This document shows positions 8,878 through 17,543 of a stretch of 36,304 bases of DNA, piece after piece (the stretch's first letter is position 1; each line of letters opens with the position of its first letter). The stretch is taken from positions 1 through 36,304 of the forward strand of contig JAIXSZ010000066.1 in assembly GCA_027484425.1 (NCBI GenBank). The letters are read 5' to 3'. The position numbers were made by a program, and so were the translations under genes. The DNA comes from Sphingobacteriales bacterium. GTDB lineage: Bacteria; Bacteroidota; Bacteroidia; Chitinophagales; Chitinophagaceae. A model generated the notes under the pieces. The model had not been told where the DNA came from. It saw only the letters and a list, made by a program, of their open reading frames with translations, and searched no databases.

Positions 8878-9795
8878 ATGCAATTACCTGGTCAAACAAA
8901 TTTTTATAAAGGGAAAGTACGTGATGTATATACTATCAATGATAGGTATATAGTGATGATGGTTAGCGACCGGATTTCTGCTTTTGATATAGTGTTACCT
9001 AAAGCAATACCATATAAAGGACAAGTACTGAATCAGATAGCCGCTCAGTTTCTGGAAACCACAAAAGACATAGTGCCTAATTGGTATATAAATACTCCAC
9101 TTCCTAACGCAACAATAGGGTATAAATGCGAAACCTTTCCAGTAGAAATGGTAGTTAGGGGTAATCTTACAGGTCATGCTTGGCGTACCTATAAATCTGG
9201 CAAACGTGAACTTTGCGGTGTGACTTTACCTGAAGGCATGAAGGAAAATGATTTTTTCCCTTCACCCATTATAACACCCAGTACAAAAGCACATGAGGGG
9301 CATGATGAAGATATATCTCGAGAAGAAATTATAAGTAGAGGTCTGGTCTCTCAATCTGAGTATGAAAAACTAGAAAAATACAGTCTTGCGCTGTTTGAAA
9401 GAGGTAAAGAAATAGCTAAGAACCGAGGCCTAATATTGGTAGATACCAAATATGAGTTTGGCAAAATAGGGGATACCATTCATCTGATTGATGAAATACA
9501 TACACCCGATTCTTCACGTTATTTTTATATAGATGGTTTTGATGAGCGGCAGAAACAAGGAGAGCCACAAAAACAGTTATCTAAAGAATTTGTGCGGGAA
9601 TGGTTGATGAGTAATGGCTTTCAAGGCAAAGAGGGGCAACAAATTCCTGAGATGACTGAAGATGTAATAGGCAGTATATCAGAGCGTTATATAGAGTTAT
9701 ATGAAGTAGTAACGGGGAAAACCTTCGTAAAACATGACGTGAACTACAAAGATCAGCAGCGCAAAATAGAAGAAGCTTTGGCTAAGTTAAAATAG
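8878..9795 (+). CDS. purC: Phosphoribosylaminoimidazole-succinocarboxamide synthase (SAICAR synthetase)
   Basis: This enzyme joins CAIR and aspartate with ATP to give SAICAR in purine synthesis, in the cytosol. The 305-residue product shows the family's N-terminal nucleotide loop GKVRDVY, then SDRISAFD, and the substrate-binding stretches [14 protein letters not shown] and [20 protein letters not shown]. It is the long form (about 300 residues) found in Bacteroidota and yeast rather than the roughly 237-residue form of E. coli. The ATG at 8878 fits the family start. fumC follows 54 nt downstream and may be cotranscribed, since no terminator is visible between them. Confidence 0.96.
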   Translation: MQLPGQTNFYKGKVRDVYTINDRYIVMMVSDRISAFDIVLPKAIPYKGQVLNQIAAQFLETTKDIVPNWYINTPLPNATIGYKCETFPVEMVVRGNLTGHAWRTYKSGKRELCGVTLPEGMKENDFFPSPIITPSTKAHEGHDEDISREEIISRGLVSQSEYEKLEKYSLALFERGKEIAKNRGLILVDTKYEFGKIGDTIHLIDEIHTPDSSRYFYIDGFDERQKQGEPQKQLSKEFVREWLMSNGFQGKEGQQIPEMTEDVIGSISERYIELYEVVTGKTFVKHDVNYKDQQRKIEEALAKLK

Positions 9796-9849
9796 AATAG
9801 TTTTATATTTCATTAACGAACTTAAATACTTAATAATTAATTTAATATC

Positions 9850-11250
9850 ATGGAATTCAGAATTGAGAAAGACACAATGGGCGAGGTAAAGGTGCCCGTA
9901 TCTGCTTACTATGGTGCACAAACACAGCGCTCTATAGAAAACTTTAAAATTGCTCAGGACATTAATAAAATGCCCAAAGAGATAATTAAAGCTTTTGCTT
10001 ATCTGAAAAAAGCAGCTGCAATCACAAACAATCAGTTAGGTGTGTTACCGCAAGAAAAATCTGACTTGATAGGTAAGGTATGTGATGAGATATTAGAAGG
10101 AAAACTTGATAATGAGTTTCCTCTAGTGGTGTGGCAGACCGGCTCTGGAACACAAAGTAACATGAACGTTAATGAAGTAATAGCATACAGAGCTCATGTA
10201 ATAAATGGTGGCCAACTTACCGACAAAGATAAATTTGTTCACCCCAATGATGACGTAAACAAATCACAATCTTCCAACGATACTTTTCCTACTGCAATGC
10301 ATATCTCAGCGTACAAAATGCTGATTGATGTAACAATACCAGGTATTACTAAGCTTCGTAACACGCTGGCTGCAAAGTCGAAAGAGTTTATGCATGTTGT
10401 AAAGATTGGTCGTACCCACTTTATGGATGCTACACCTCTTACAGTAGGGCAGGAATTGAGTGGTTATGTATCTCAACTTGATCATGGTCTTCGTGCAATC
10501 AATAATACTTTGGCTCACCTTAGCGAACTTGCACTTGGTGGTACAGCTGTGGGTACCGGAATCAACACTCCTAAAGGTTATGCAGTAAAGGTGGCAGAAA
10601 ACATTGCTAATCTTACTGGATTTCCTTTCATCACTGCCGAAAACAAGTTTGAAAGTCTTGCCGCACATGATGCAATTGTAGAGGCTCATGGTGCTCTAAA
10701 AACTGTAGCTGTTAGTCTTATGAAAATTGCTAACGATATTCGGATGCTAAGTTCGGGGCCACGTTCAGGTATTGGTGAGTTGTTTATTCCAGATAACGAA
10801 CCAGGATCATCTATTATGCCAGGTAAAGTGAATCCCACACAGTGTGAAGCATTGACAATGATAGCAGCACAGGTTATGGGAAATGATGTAACAATAGGTA
10901 TAGGTGGTTCGAATGGTCATTTTGAATTGAATGTCTTCAAACCAGTAATGATTTTCAATTTCTTACATAGTGCTCGTCTTATAGGTGAAGGTTGTGTGTC
11001 ATTTAACGACAAGTGTGCTGAAGGTCTTGCACCATTAGAGGATAACATACGCAAGCACGTCAATAACTCATTGATGCTTGTTACTGCGCTCAATACAAAA
11101 ATTGGTTATTACAAAGCTGCAGAAATTGCTCAAACAGCGCATAAACAAGGAAAAACTCTAAAACAGACCGCTATAGACCTAGGTTATGTGAGTGCTGAAG
11201 AGTTTGACCTATGGGTTGATCCAAAAGATATGGTGGGTGAAATTAATTGA
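9850..11250 (+). CDS. fumC: Class II fumarate hydratase
   Basis: This is the cytosolic, iron-independent TCA-cycle enzyme that interconverts fumarate and malate. The 466-residue length is standard. The superfamily signature [11 protein letters not shown] is near residue 318 and carries the catalytic Ser loop. Also visible are the substrate-binding [26 protein letters not shown] and the [13 protein letters not shown] block. The N-terminus [26 protein letters not shown] is typical. A terminator hairpin (11272-11305) lies 21 nt past the stop. Confidence 0.97.
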   Translation: MEFRIEKDTMGEVKVPVSAYYGAQTQRSIENFKIAQDINKMPKEIIKAFAYLKKAAAITNNQLGVLPQEKSDLIGKVCDEILEGKLDNEFPLVVWQTGSGTQSNMNVNEVIAYRAHVINGGQLTDKDKFVHPNDDVNKSQSSNDTFPTAMHISAYKMLIDVTIPGITKLRNTLAAKSKEFMHVVKIGRTHFMDATPLTVGQELSGYVSQLDHGLRAINNTLAHLSELALGGTAVGTGINTPKGYAVKVAENIANLTGFPFITAENKFESLAAHDAIVEAHGALKTVAVSLMKIANDIRMLSSGPRSGIGELFIPDNEPGSSIMPGKVNPTQCEALTMIAAQVMGNDVTIGIGGSNGHFELNVFKPVMIFNFLHSARLIGEGCVSFNDKCAEGLAPLEDNIRKHVNNSLMLVTALNTKIGYYKAAEIAQTAHKQGKTLKQTAIDLGYVSAEEFDLWVDPKDMVGEIN

Positions 11251-11271
11251 TTTAGATAGTGGTATTTATGT

Positions 11272-11305
11272 ATGGGCGTACTGTAAAGTGCGCCCATTTT
11301 GTTTT
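11272..11305 (+). terminator. Rho-independent terminator after fumC
   Basis: A 10-bp stem ATGGGCGTAC/GTGCGCCCAT (11272-11281 and 11288-11297, one wobble pair) is followed by TTTTGTTTT. Confidence 0.85.
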
Positions 11306-11604
11306 CAGATGCCTAATGTCATAGGGTAGTGAATACTTACTTTTTTGCGCTTTATTGTTTACTCAATCGATCTAATTAATACAAATGCTCAATTCTATAC
11401 TTAACATAATGTAAATTATAGAACAAATTTAAGGAGTTAAATTAGAATAGTACATGTTCGAAAAAAAGCAACGATTTATTGAAACGGACGAACATCTGAA
11501 TATAACTTGTTTTATTCATCAACTCTAAACAATAAAACGAGAGGTTATTTTACAAAATTACCAACATTACAATGCTTAAAAAGGTGCATTTTTGCAAGAA
11601 ATAT

Positions 11605-11629
11605 AAAAATGGTAATTGATACCATTTTT
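11605..11629 (+). repeat. Inverted repeat in the leader of the LptF/LptG-family gene
   Basis: AAAAATGGTA and TACCATTTTT form a perfect 10-bp stem with a 5-nt loop and one further T, ending 16 nt before the ATG at 11646. The stem has only three G-C pairs. It could be a weak attenuator or a protein-binding site. Confidence 0.5.
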
Positions 11630-11645
11630 TGACTCCCAGTTGGGC

Positions 11646-12722
11646 ATGAAAAAATTAGATTGGTATATAGTTGGAAAATTTCTAAGCACCTTTTTTTTCG
11701 CCATAATGATTTTGGCAGTAATCTCTTGTGTAATAGATTATTCAGAAAAAGTAGATAATATCGTATCAAAGAAAGCACCATTTTGGGTAGTTGCCAACTA
11801 TTACAAAAACTTCATTCCTCACATCACTGCCCTACTCTTTCCTTTATTCATATTTATAGCAACTATATTTTTTACCTCCAAATTGGCATACAAATCGGAG
11901 ATAATTGCCATTTTATCGTCCGGTGTATCATTTACCAGGTTTCTTAGACCCTATATGATAGGCGGTGGTTTTTTATGCCTTGTCTCGCTGGTATCTAACC
12001 ATTACATAATACCTGTAGCTAACAAACAACGTATTGACTTTGAGAACACCTATATAAATGATGGAAACTATAAATATGCTCAAGACAATTTACACCTTGG
12101 CATAGCGCCAGGTACCTATGTATATCTGCAAAGTTTCAACTTTAATAACTATATGGGCAATCGTTTTTGTGCTGAAAAAATGAATGGTACACTGCTCAAA
12201 GAAAAACTGATGGCAGACTATGTAACCTACGACACTATTAAAAAGACATGGAATTTGCACAATGTCGTTATTCGCACCAATGATACATTGCATGAGAAAA
12301 TTGTGAAAATACCAGAAATGACTATCAACTATCCTTTTTCGCCAAGAGACCTTAATAGAGGCGATGCAATAAAAGAAGCACTCACTACCCCTCAACTCAA
12401 GAAACACATTGCAGAAGAACAATTAAGAGGACAAGAAAATCTAAATACTTTTTTTATTGAAAAAGAAAGACGCACAGCACAGCCTTTTGCAGGGTTTATA
12501 CTCACGATAATAGGAGCTTGTATAGCCAGCCGAAAAATTCGTGGAGGAAGTGGATTTCACTTGGCATTAGGCATTGCACTAAGTGCTATATATATTCTCT
12601 TTCAGCAGATAGCCACCACATTTGCTACAAAATCCAACCTTGACCCACTTATCGCAGTATGGATACCTAACACTTTGTTTGCTGTTGTAGCTTACCTACT
12701 TTATCGCAGACAATCTAAATAG
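11646..12722 (+). CDS. LptF/LptG-family permease (YjgP/YjgQ)
   Basis: The 358-residue inner-membrane protein fits the LptF/LptG fold. It has a membrane segment near the N-terminus (WYIVGKFLSTFFFAIMILAV), two more within about residues 60-130, a periplasmic beta-rich domain (about 135-260, YKYAQDNLHLGIAPGTYVYL onward), and three C-terminal membrane segments. With LptB these proteins extract lipopolysaccharide from the inner membrane and feed it to the LptC/LptA bridge. Bacteroidota usually carry two copies at separate loci, and sequence alone does not say which this is. I took the ATG at 11646; a TTG at 11616 would add ten residues and lies inside the leader hairpin. Confidence 0.9.
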   Translation: MKKLDWYIVGKFLSTFFFAIMILAVISCVIDYSEKVDNIVSKKAPFWVVANYYKNFIPHITALLFPLFIFIATIFFTSKLAYKSEIIAILSSGVSFTRFLRPYMIGGGFLCLVSLVSNHYIIPVANKQRIDFENTYINDGNYKYAQDNLHLGIAPGTYVYLQSFNFNNYMGNRFCAEKMNGTLLKEKLMADYVTYDTIKKTWNLHNVVIRTNDTLHEKIVKIPEMTINYPFSPRDLNRGDAIKEALTTPQLKKHIAEEQLRGQENLNTFFIEKERRTAQPFAGFILTIIGACIASRKIRGGSGFHLALGIALSAIYILFQQIATTFATKSNLDPLIAVWIPNTLFAVVAYLLYRRQSK

Positions 12723-12803
12723 TTGTAGATAGTTATCAACCAATATATAGTAGTATTAACGAGAGTAGCTGGTAGCAAAGTTGAATTAGGAGCAACACAC
12801 AGT

Positions 12804-13517
12804 TTAAACGCCTAATACAGTCATCGCACTTTTGGCCGCTACCTGCCCAGCATCTTTTTTGTTATAGCCAGTACCAGTAGCAATTATTTCACCATCAATG
12901 ACAATACCTACTGTAAATAATTTACGAGTACCTTCGCTGGTTTCACTTATGGTTTCAAATATTAATTGCTTGCCATTTCGTTGAGACCAGCTTAGTAATT
13001 GATTTTTATAGTTTGTATCAGTGCTCTCCATAGTGTCTAAATCTATGTAGATGCGTATTATTTGATTAAGAATGAATTTTCGTGTTTTAGTAAAACCCTG
13101 ATCTAAGTACACTGCACCTATTAGTGCCTCAAGAGCATTGCCGAATATATGGCTACGACTTAGACCTCTATCATTCTGATTATACTGCACTAATTTATTG
13201 AGGCCCATTTTGAGGGCTACATTGTTCATAGTTTCTCTCCTAACGATGCGGGAACGAAGTTCAGTGAGAAACCCTTCTGGCTGATAAGGGTATTTTTTGA
13301 AAAGATATTCGGCCACTATTGCACCTAAAATTGCATCACCTAAAAACTCTAATCGCTCGTTACTATCTGTTGCATCTTCAGGCTTAGACCGATGCATGAA
13401 AGCAAGTTTGTAATAATCTACATACTTAGGTGTAAACCCAAGTATATGTTCCAATTGCATGAGCAACTGTTTGTCGGCAGAAGAGTTATTTAGGATGCGA
13501 TTGAGTAGCCGCCGCAA
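12804..13517 (-). CDS. rnc: Ribonuclease III
   Basis: This double-strand-specific endoribonuclease matures rRNA and regulates mRNAs. The 237-residue product carries the RNase III signature ERLEFLGDAILG, with metal-binding Glu/Asp, and the second acidic site EALIGAVYLDQG. The C-terminal double-stranded-RNA-binding domain spans about residues 170-237 (YKNQLLSWSQ..., KDAGQVAAKSAM). The start is a TTG at 13517, separated from the fabF stop by one base. The alternative ATG at 13460 would remove the family-typical N-terminal helix before LGFTPKYVDYYKLAF. The layout implies translational coupling to fabF. Confidence 0.93.
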   Translation of the reverse strand: MRRLLNRILNNSSADKQLLMQLEHILGFTPKYVDYYKLAFMHRSKPEDATDSNERLEFLGDAILGAIVAEYLFKKYPYQPEGFLTELRSRIVRRETMNNVALKMGLNKLVQYNQNDRGLSRSHIFGNALEALIGAVYLDQGFTKTRKFILNQIIRIYIDLDTMESTDTNYKNQLLSWSQRNGKQLIFETISETSEGTRKLFTVGIVIDGEIIATGTGYNKKDAGQVAAKSAMTVLGV

Positions 13518-13518
13518 T

Positions 13519-14778
13519 TTAATCAGATGGTTTTTTGAAAATTACGGAAGCATTGTGACCACCGAATCCAAATGTGTTACTCAATGCAGCATTCACAATC
13601 CTCTTTTGAGGTTTAATGAAAGTGAAATTAAGCCTTGGGTCGAATGCAGGATCGTCAGTAAAGTGGTTGATTGTGGGTGGTATGATATCATGAACTGTAG
13701 CTAATATGCTAGCTATTGCTTCAATAGCTCCAGCAGCACCTAACAAGTGACCTGTCATAGACTTGGTAGAACTGATGTTCACTTTATAAGCATGTTCACC
13801 AAAAACTCTCTGGATAGCTGTAATCTCACTTATATCGCCAAGCGGTGTTGAGGTGCCATGAACATTGATATAATCAATTTCTTCTGGCTTCATACCAGCA
13901 TCGGCGAGTGCGTTCTTCATTACATTGTATGCTCCTAAGCCTTCAGGATGCGGAGCTGTAAGGTGATACGCATCAGCACTAAGACCACCACCAGCCAATT
14001 CGGCAATGATTGTAGCACCTCTTCGTTTTGCATGTTCGTACTCTTCTAGCACTATAGCTCCCGCACCTTCACCTAATACAAAACCATCTCTATTCAAATC
14101 GAAAGGTCGGCTTGCAGTAAGATAATCATCGTTTCGCTCTGATAATGCTTTCATGGCATTGAATCCACCTATGCCAGCTTCAGTTACTACAGCTTCAGAG
14201 CCACCACACACAAATGCATCAGCTTTACCGAGGCGTATATAATTGAAGGCGTCAATGAGTGCATTTGTTGAAGATGCACATGCACTTACTGTAGAGAAAT
14301 TAGGACCGCGAAAACCATATTTCATAGAAATATGACCCGATGCGATGTCTAATATAAGTTTTGGGATAAAGAACGGATTAAAACGAGGAGTGCCATCACC
14401 AGCAGCAAAGTTTTTCATCTCTTCGATGAAGGTAATCATACCCCCTATGCCTGAGCCCCAAATCACACCTACACGGTCATGATCAATACCAGCATCTGTA
14501 AGCCTTGCAGAGCGCACAGCTTCGTCAGCTGCCACTAAGGCTATCTGTGAGAAGCGGTCTAACTTTCGAGCCTCCTTACGTTCAAAATGGTTTTCAGGAT
14601 TAAAGTCCTTCAGTTCGCAGGCGAACTTAGTTTTGAATTTGGTTACATCAAATTGCTTGATGAATCCGGCGCCCGAAACGCCATTAACCAACCCATCCCA
14701 ATAAGAAGGTATGTCATTGCCTAATGGCGTCAGGGCTCCGAGGCCCGTAACGACAACTCGTTTTAACGTCAAGTTCAT
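13519..14778 (-). CDS. fabF: 3-oxoacyl-[acyl-carrier-protein] synthase II
   Basis: This condensing enzyme of fatty-acid elongation joins malonyl-ACP to acyl-ACP in the cytosol. The 419-residue length is normal. The catalytic Cys lies in STVSACASSTNALIDA, and the two catalytic His residues lie in VHGTSTPLGD and SMTGHLLGAAGA. The glycine-rich C-terminal NTFGFGGHNASVIF is present. The start MNLTLKRVVVTGLGALTPLG fits the family. acpP, which encodes its carrier, is 38 nt upstream and rnc follows immediately, the standard Bacteroidota cluster. Confidence 0.97.
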   Translation of the reverse strand: MNLTLKRVVVTGLGALTPLGNDIPSYWDGLVNGVSGAGFIKQFDVTKFKTKFACELKDFNPENHFERKEARKLDRFSQIALVAADEAVRSARLTDAGIDHDRVGVIWGSGIGGMITFIEEMKNFAAGDGTPRFNPFFIPKLILDIASGHISMKYGFRGPNFSTVSACASSTNALIDAFNYIRLGKADAFVCGGSEAVVTEAGIGGFNAMKALSERNDDYLTASRPFDLNRDGFVLGEGAGAIVLEEYEHAKRRGATIIAELAGGGLSADAYHLTAPHPEGLGAYNVMKNALADAGMKPEEIDYINVHGTSTPLGDISEITAIQRVFGEHAYKVNISSTKSMTGHLLGAAGAIEAIASILATVHDIIPPTINHFTDDPAFDPRLNFTFIKPQKRIVNAALSNTFGFGGHNASVIFKKPSD

Positions 14779-14816
14779 CTAACGATTTTCGGTTACAGAA
14801 GTGGATTTGTACAAAA

Positions 14817-15053
14817 TTACTTTACGTGTTCTTCCAAGTAAGCTATAGCCTGTCCAACAGTAGTGATGGTTTCAGCCTGCTCGTCAGGAATAGAGATATT
14901 GAATTCTTTTTCGAATTCCATTATCAGCTCAACGGTGTCGAGCGAATCAGCTCCCAGATCGTTGGTAAAACTCGCTTCAGTGTTCACTTCTGATTCGTCA
15001 ACACCTAATTTGTCCACGATAATTTTCTTAACGCGATTTGCAATTTCAGACAT
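14817..15053 (-). CDS. acpP: Acyl carrier protein
   Basis: The 78-residue acidic protein carries growing fatty-acyl chains on a phosphopantetheine arm. The attachment Ser is in the universal motif [13 protein letters not shown], near residue 36. The four-helix ACP outline is clear ([16 protein letters not shown]..., [17 protein letters not shown]). It is the first gene of acpP-fabF-rnc. Confidence 0.98.
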   Translation of the reverse strand: MSEIANRVKKIIVDKLGVDESEVNTEASFTNDLGADSLDTVELIMEFEKEFNISIPDEQAETITTVGQAIAYLEEHVK

Positions 15054-15079
15054 AGTTAATGCGTTTAAATTTTATGCTG

Positions 15080-15087
15080 CAAAAATA
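15080..15087 (-). promoter_or_regulatory. Probable -7 element of the acpP-fabF-rnc operon
   Basis: On the minus strand TATTTTTG matches TAnnTTTG and lies 26 nt upstream of the acpP ATG. No TTTG -33 element is seen at the right distance, so this is a partial match. Confidence 0.4.
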
Positions 15088-15170
15088 TACTTTTTGAGAT
15101 AACGAGGAAGGATTATTTTATTTAGTTTGAAACTTTTTATCAACATTGTATGAATTGAATGTTGGCAAGT

Positions 15171-16085
15171 TTAGTAATAAGCTATTTCTCTGCGCTCTAT
15201 TACTATTTCTTTACCATTTTCTACCATAGTTCTGCTTAGTAAATTTCTTCTCGCGTCATACACATTTTTATACTTTACCGTTTTTTGTTTCAGTCCATCA
15301 CTACCAAAATAATGTTCTTCAGCTATTGTGCCATTTTCATCGTAGGCAGAAACTACTTTCATATCCATTTGTCCATCTCCATTATACTTGCACTCCTCAA
15401 CCACTCTTCCTAAACTATCATACCTGTATGTGTTTCTAACTTTCATTCCATAATGCAAAATGGTTTCTTCAATCAAATGACTGTTACTATCATACGAAAA
15501 CAAACTTTTTCTTGTTAGAATCATATCTGCATCAAAAGTTTCTTCTTGTATAGCATTGTTTTTGCTGTCATACTTCCATTTTGCGCTGTTTATTGTGACA
15601 TCATCTGCATCTTTGGTGGTTTCTTTTATCAAATTTCCTTTGCTATCGTAAAAATATTCAGATTTAATGAACAATATGCCTTCAGCATTGTAGTTTTTCA
15701 TCATTACTTCATTGCCATTAGCATCGTAAGTGTACATATTCGCAAACTGAAACTTCCCTGCAGGATTGTAATTTCTTTCCTCTGCTAATGTGCCATCATC
15801 ATTGTATTTGTAGGCCGATCTGCTTGTTTGGATCCTATTACCATCAAATACTTGCTCTTTTATCAACCTCCCTTTATCATCATAATTACGCACAAATCTA
15901 GCTCCAGCCTTTACATTAAAACCAGTACTACTTACATCGCTAAAATTATACTCAACAATCGTTTTTATACGTCCTTTATGGCCTGCTGTGGTTATAATAT
16001 CAGGTAGATTCTGGGCATGAATAACTGGTGGCAGGAACAATAACAAAGTGGCACACAAAACTACTCGACATATTGGGCTGATCAT
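15171..16085 (-). CDS. Secreted YD-like repeat protein (paralogue 1)
   Basis: The 304-residue product has a signal peptide (hydrophobic run ending in PPVIHAQ, cut near residue 25). The rest is a series of roughly 20-28-residue units of the form Y-x-Y-D-x-x-G-N/H-L-I/x-E-E (for example YTYDANGNEVMMKNYNAEG, FYDSKGNLIKETTKDADD, YDSLGRVVEECKYNGDG). These resemble the YD/RHS-type repeats that build beta-sheet shells, but there is no RHS core or toxin domain. It probably folds as an extended beta structure in the periplasm or at the surface. The neighbouring gene at 16149-16835 is a clear paralogue, 63 nt away on the same strand. Function unknown. Confidence 0.85.
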   Translation of the reverse strand: MISPICRVVLCATLLLFLPPVIHAQNLPDIITTAGHKGRIKTIVEYNFSDVSSTGFNVKAGARFVRNYDDKGRLIKEQVFDGNRIQTSRSAYKYNDDGTLAEERNYNPAGKFQFANMYTYDANGNEVMMKNYNAEGILFIKSEYFYDSKGNLIKETTKDADDVTINSAKWKYDSKNNAIQEETFDADMILTRKSLFSYDSNSHLIEETILHYGMKVRNTYRYDSLGRVVEECKYNGDGQMDMKVVSAYDENGTIAEEHYFGSDGLKQKTVKYKNVYDARRNLLSRTMVENGKEIVIERREIAYY

Positions 16086-16148
16086 AAACTACAAATTGGT
16101 GCAGGATTAAGGTAGTGAAGATATAAAATAATAGACAACGGTTACCAG

Positions 16149-16835
16149 CTAATATGCCAATTCTCTTTCTATGATAGCTCGTGGCACTTTATTTTTGTAG
16201 GTGATACGTACTAGCCAATTGCCATGATTATCAAACTTACTGTACTCATAGGTAGTACTGAATTGTAATGCTTGATGCGAATCATATTCCCGCTCTTCTA
16301 TTTCATTTCCTTTTTTATCGTAACGGATATTTGACTTCAAAAAAAGATGCCCAAATTGGTTGTATCTATCATACACTATTCTGTTTCCGTTAAGGTCATA
16401 CTTTCCTTTTCCACTCATGAATAATGTACCAGACGGGTCGTAATTCAGTTCTTCAGCTTCATTACCAGCTATGTCATATTTATACTCGGTAGTTACATTA
16501 AGCCCGCCATCCCCTCTGTACCGTTTAATATTAACTAGTTTACCACTGTCGTTGTAATTAAATATTGACCTTGACATAACTTCACCAGCTGGTGAATACG
16601 TTAGATACTCAGATCGGTTTCCGGCGGGGTTGTATTTGCATATGCTCTTCACCTTTAGCCCATCTTTTATCGCATCTTTGCTATTGGGCTGTACGCTGTA
16701 TTCTAATTCTGTTACAATTTTTACATCACCTTTGAGCTTGTATCTTTTTAAGTCATTTTTCTGTTGAGCAATAACTGAAGATGCCGTAAAAACAGTAACA
16801 GTAAAAGCAATAAAAAATTTGTACACACTACTCAT
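16149..16835 (-). CDS. Secreted YD-like repeat protein (paralogue 2)
   Basis: The 228-residue product has a signal peptide (ending SSVIAQ, about residue 23). It then has repeats of the same kind as its downstream neighbour: YNPAGNRSEYLTYSPAGE, YDIAGNEAEELNYDPSGT, YDLNGNRIVYDRYNQFGH, YDKKGNEIEEREYDSHQA. Both proteins begin with a similar LKGDVKIVTELEYS / HKGRIKTIVEYNFS strand and end with an ERE-AY tail, so they are a tandem duplication. A -7 promoter element lies at 16867-16874. The role is unknown; neither carries a visible T9SS sorting domain. Confidence 0.85.
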   Translation of the reverse strand: MSSVYKFFIAFTVTVFTASSVIAQQKNDLKRYKLKGDVKIVTELEYSVQPNSKDAIKDGLKVKSICKYNPAGNRSEYLTYSPAGEVMSRSIFNYNDSGKLVNIKRYRGDGGLNVTTEYKYDIAGNEAEELNYDPSGTLFMSGKGKYDLNGNRIVYDRYNQFGHLFLKSNIRYDKKGNEIEEREYDSHQALQFSTTYEYSKFDNHGNWLVRITYKNKVPRAIIERELAY

Positions 16836-16866
16836 GTTGGTATAACTACTGTGAAATCGTGAGATT

Positions 16867-16874
16867 CAAATATA
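16867..16874 (-). promoter_or_regulatory. Probable -7 element for the YD-like repeat gene pair
   Basis: On the minus strand TATATTTG matches TAnnTTTG and is 31 nt upstream of the ATG at 16835. The -33 element is not convincing. Confidence 0.4.
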
Positions 16875-16943
16875 CCAAAAAAGTAACACTACTGTTTGGC
16901 AACAATAGTGTTTTAACTCAAAATTCAGATATATATTGACACT

Positions 16944-17492
16944 CTAAAAGGAGCCGTACTGCATCACCGTTATTACTTCAGCGTTTATTATTTGCAGTGC
17001 TACATCCGTAGGTAGTTCTGTATCTGTTTTAGATATCATCTCCAATATTCTCGCATGGAGCTCGCTAGCATGTGCCTCAGGATTTAGGGTCTGTGACACT
17101 CTATTTATCATATTCAGTTCTTGCTCTTTAACGTTTTTTACTGTCTCCCAAACATTTTTAGATACATATATCTGCTGCGACATGTTGTGCTCGTATTCTG
17201 TGCGAATAGAAAGTGTCATGGCTACCTGTAAATCTCTTACCGTCATAGATGGGTCATATACTCTCGTTATTAGATGACGAGGACTAATACGCTCAATAAA
17301 CAATACCATTCGCTCATAAGCCTGAAGGCGTAAACGCAAGGTGATATCTTGTGCATCCTGAAAAATAGCCATCTGTTTCCGTTTGTTTTCGGAAATCAAA
17401 AACTTATTGACTATTACAGAAGTAGCAATTAGGACAACAAGCGCTGGCAAAACATATTTTAAAATATCTAGAATAGTGGCTACTACATTCAT
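16944..17492 (-). CDS. Conserved single-pass membrane protein, function unknown
   Basis: The 182-residue product has one N-terminal membrane segment (about residues 9-30, ILKYVLPALVVLIATSVIV). A cytosolic, helical domain follows with many charged residues (LRLRLQAYERMVLFIERISP, the conserved-looking block), including probable coiled-coil stretches at about 95-130. It resembles a family that seems confined to Bacteroidota and is described only as hypothetical. It starts 51 nt downstream of rlmN on the same strand and may be cotranscribed. I do not assign a function. Confidence 0.8.
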   Translation of the reverse strand: MNVVATILDILKYVLPALVVLIATSVIVNKFLISENKRKQMAIFQDAQDITLRLRLQAYERMVLFIERISPRHLITRVYDPSMTVRDLQVAMTLSIRTEYEHNMSQQIYVSKNVWETVKNVKEQELNMINRVSQTLNPEAHASELHARILEMISKTDTELPTDVALQIINAEVITVMQYGSF

Positions 17493-17543
17493 ATAGTTGG
17501 CTGAGTATATTTTGTTTAGAGTTCAGTTTTTAAAATGGGCGTA

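Larger units (their letters stand above)
11251..11645. other. Noncoding region between fumC and the LptF/LptG-family gene
   Basis: About 395 bases, very AT-rich. It holds the fumC terminator and two further inverted repeats: an 11-bp stem at 11506-11516 with 11531-11541 (GTTTTATT/AATAAAAC core, one G-U pair), and a 10-bp stem at 11605-11629 just before the next gene. No convincing promoter or coding frame was found; a CATTTTTG near 11587 is one base from a -7 element. Confidence 0.5.

Noticed and set aside
11545..11781. Minus-strand open frame of 78 codons overlapping the LptF/LptG-family start
   Set aside because: It overlaps clear coding sequence on the other strand and shows no recognisable domain or signal.
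14812..14819. TAATTTTG (minus strand) as an internal promoter for fabF
   Set aside because: It matches TAnnTTTG but overlaps the acpP stop codon, lacks a -33 element, and fits an operon transcribed from upstream of acpP equally well.
15141..15164. Hairpin CAACATT/AATGTTG as a terminator for the YD-like repeat genes
   Set aside because: The stem is only 7 bp and on the minus strand it is followed by ATAAAAAG, not a T-run.
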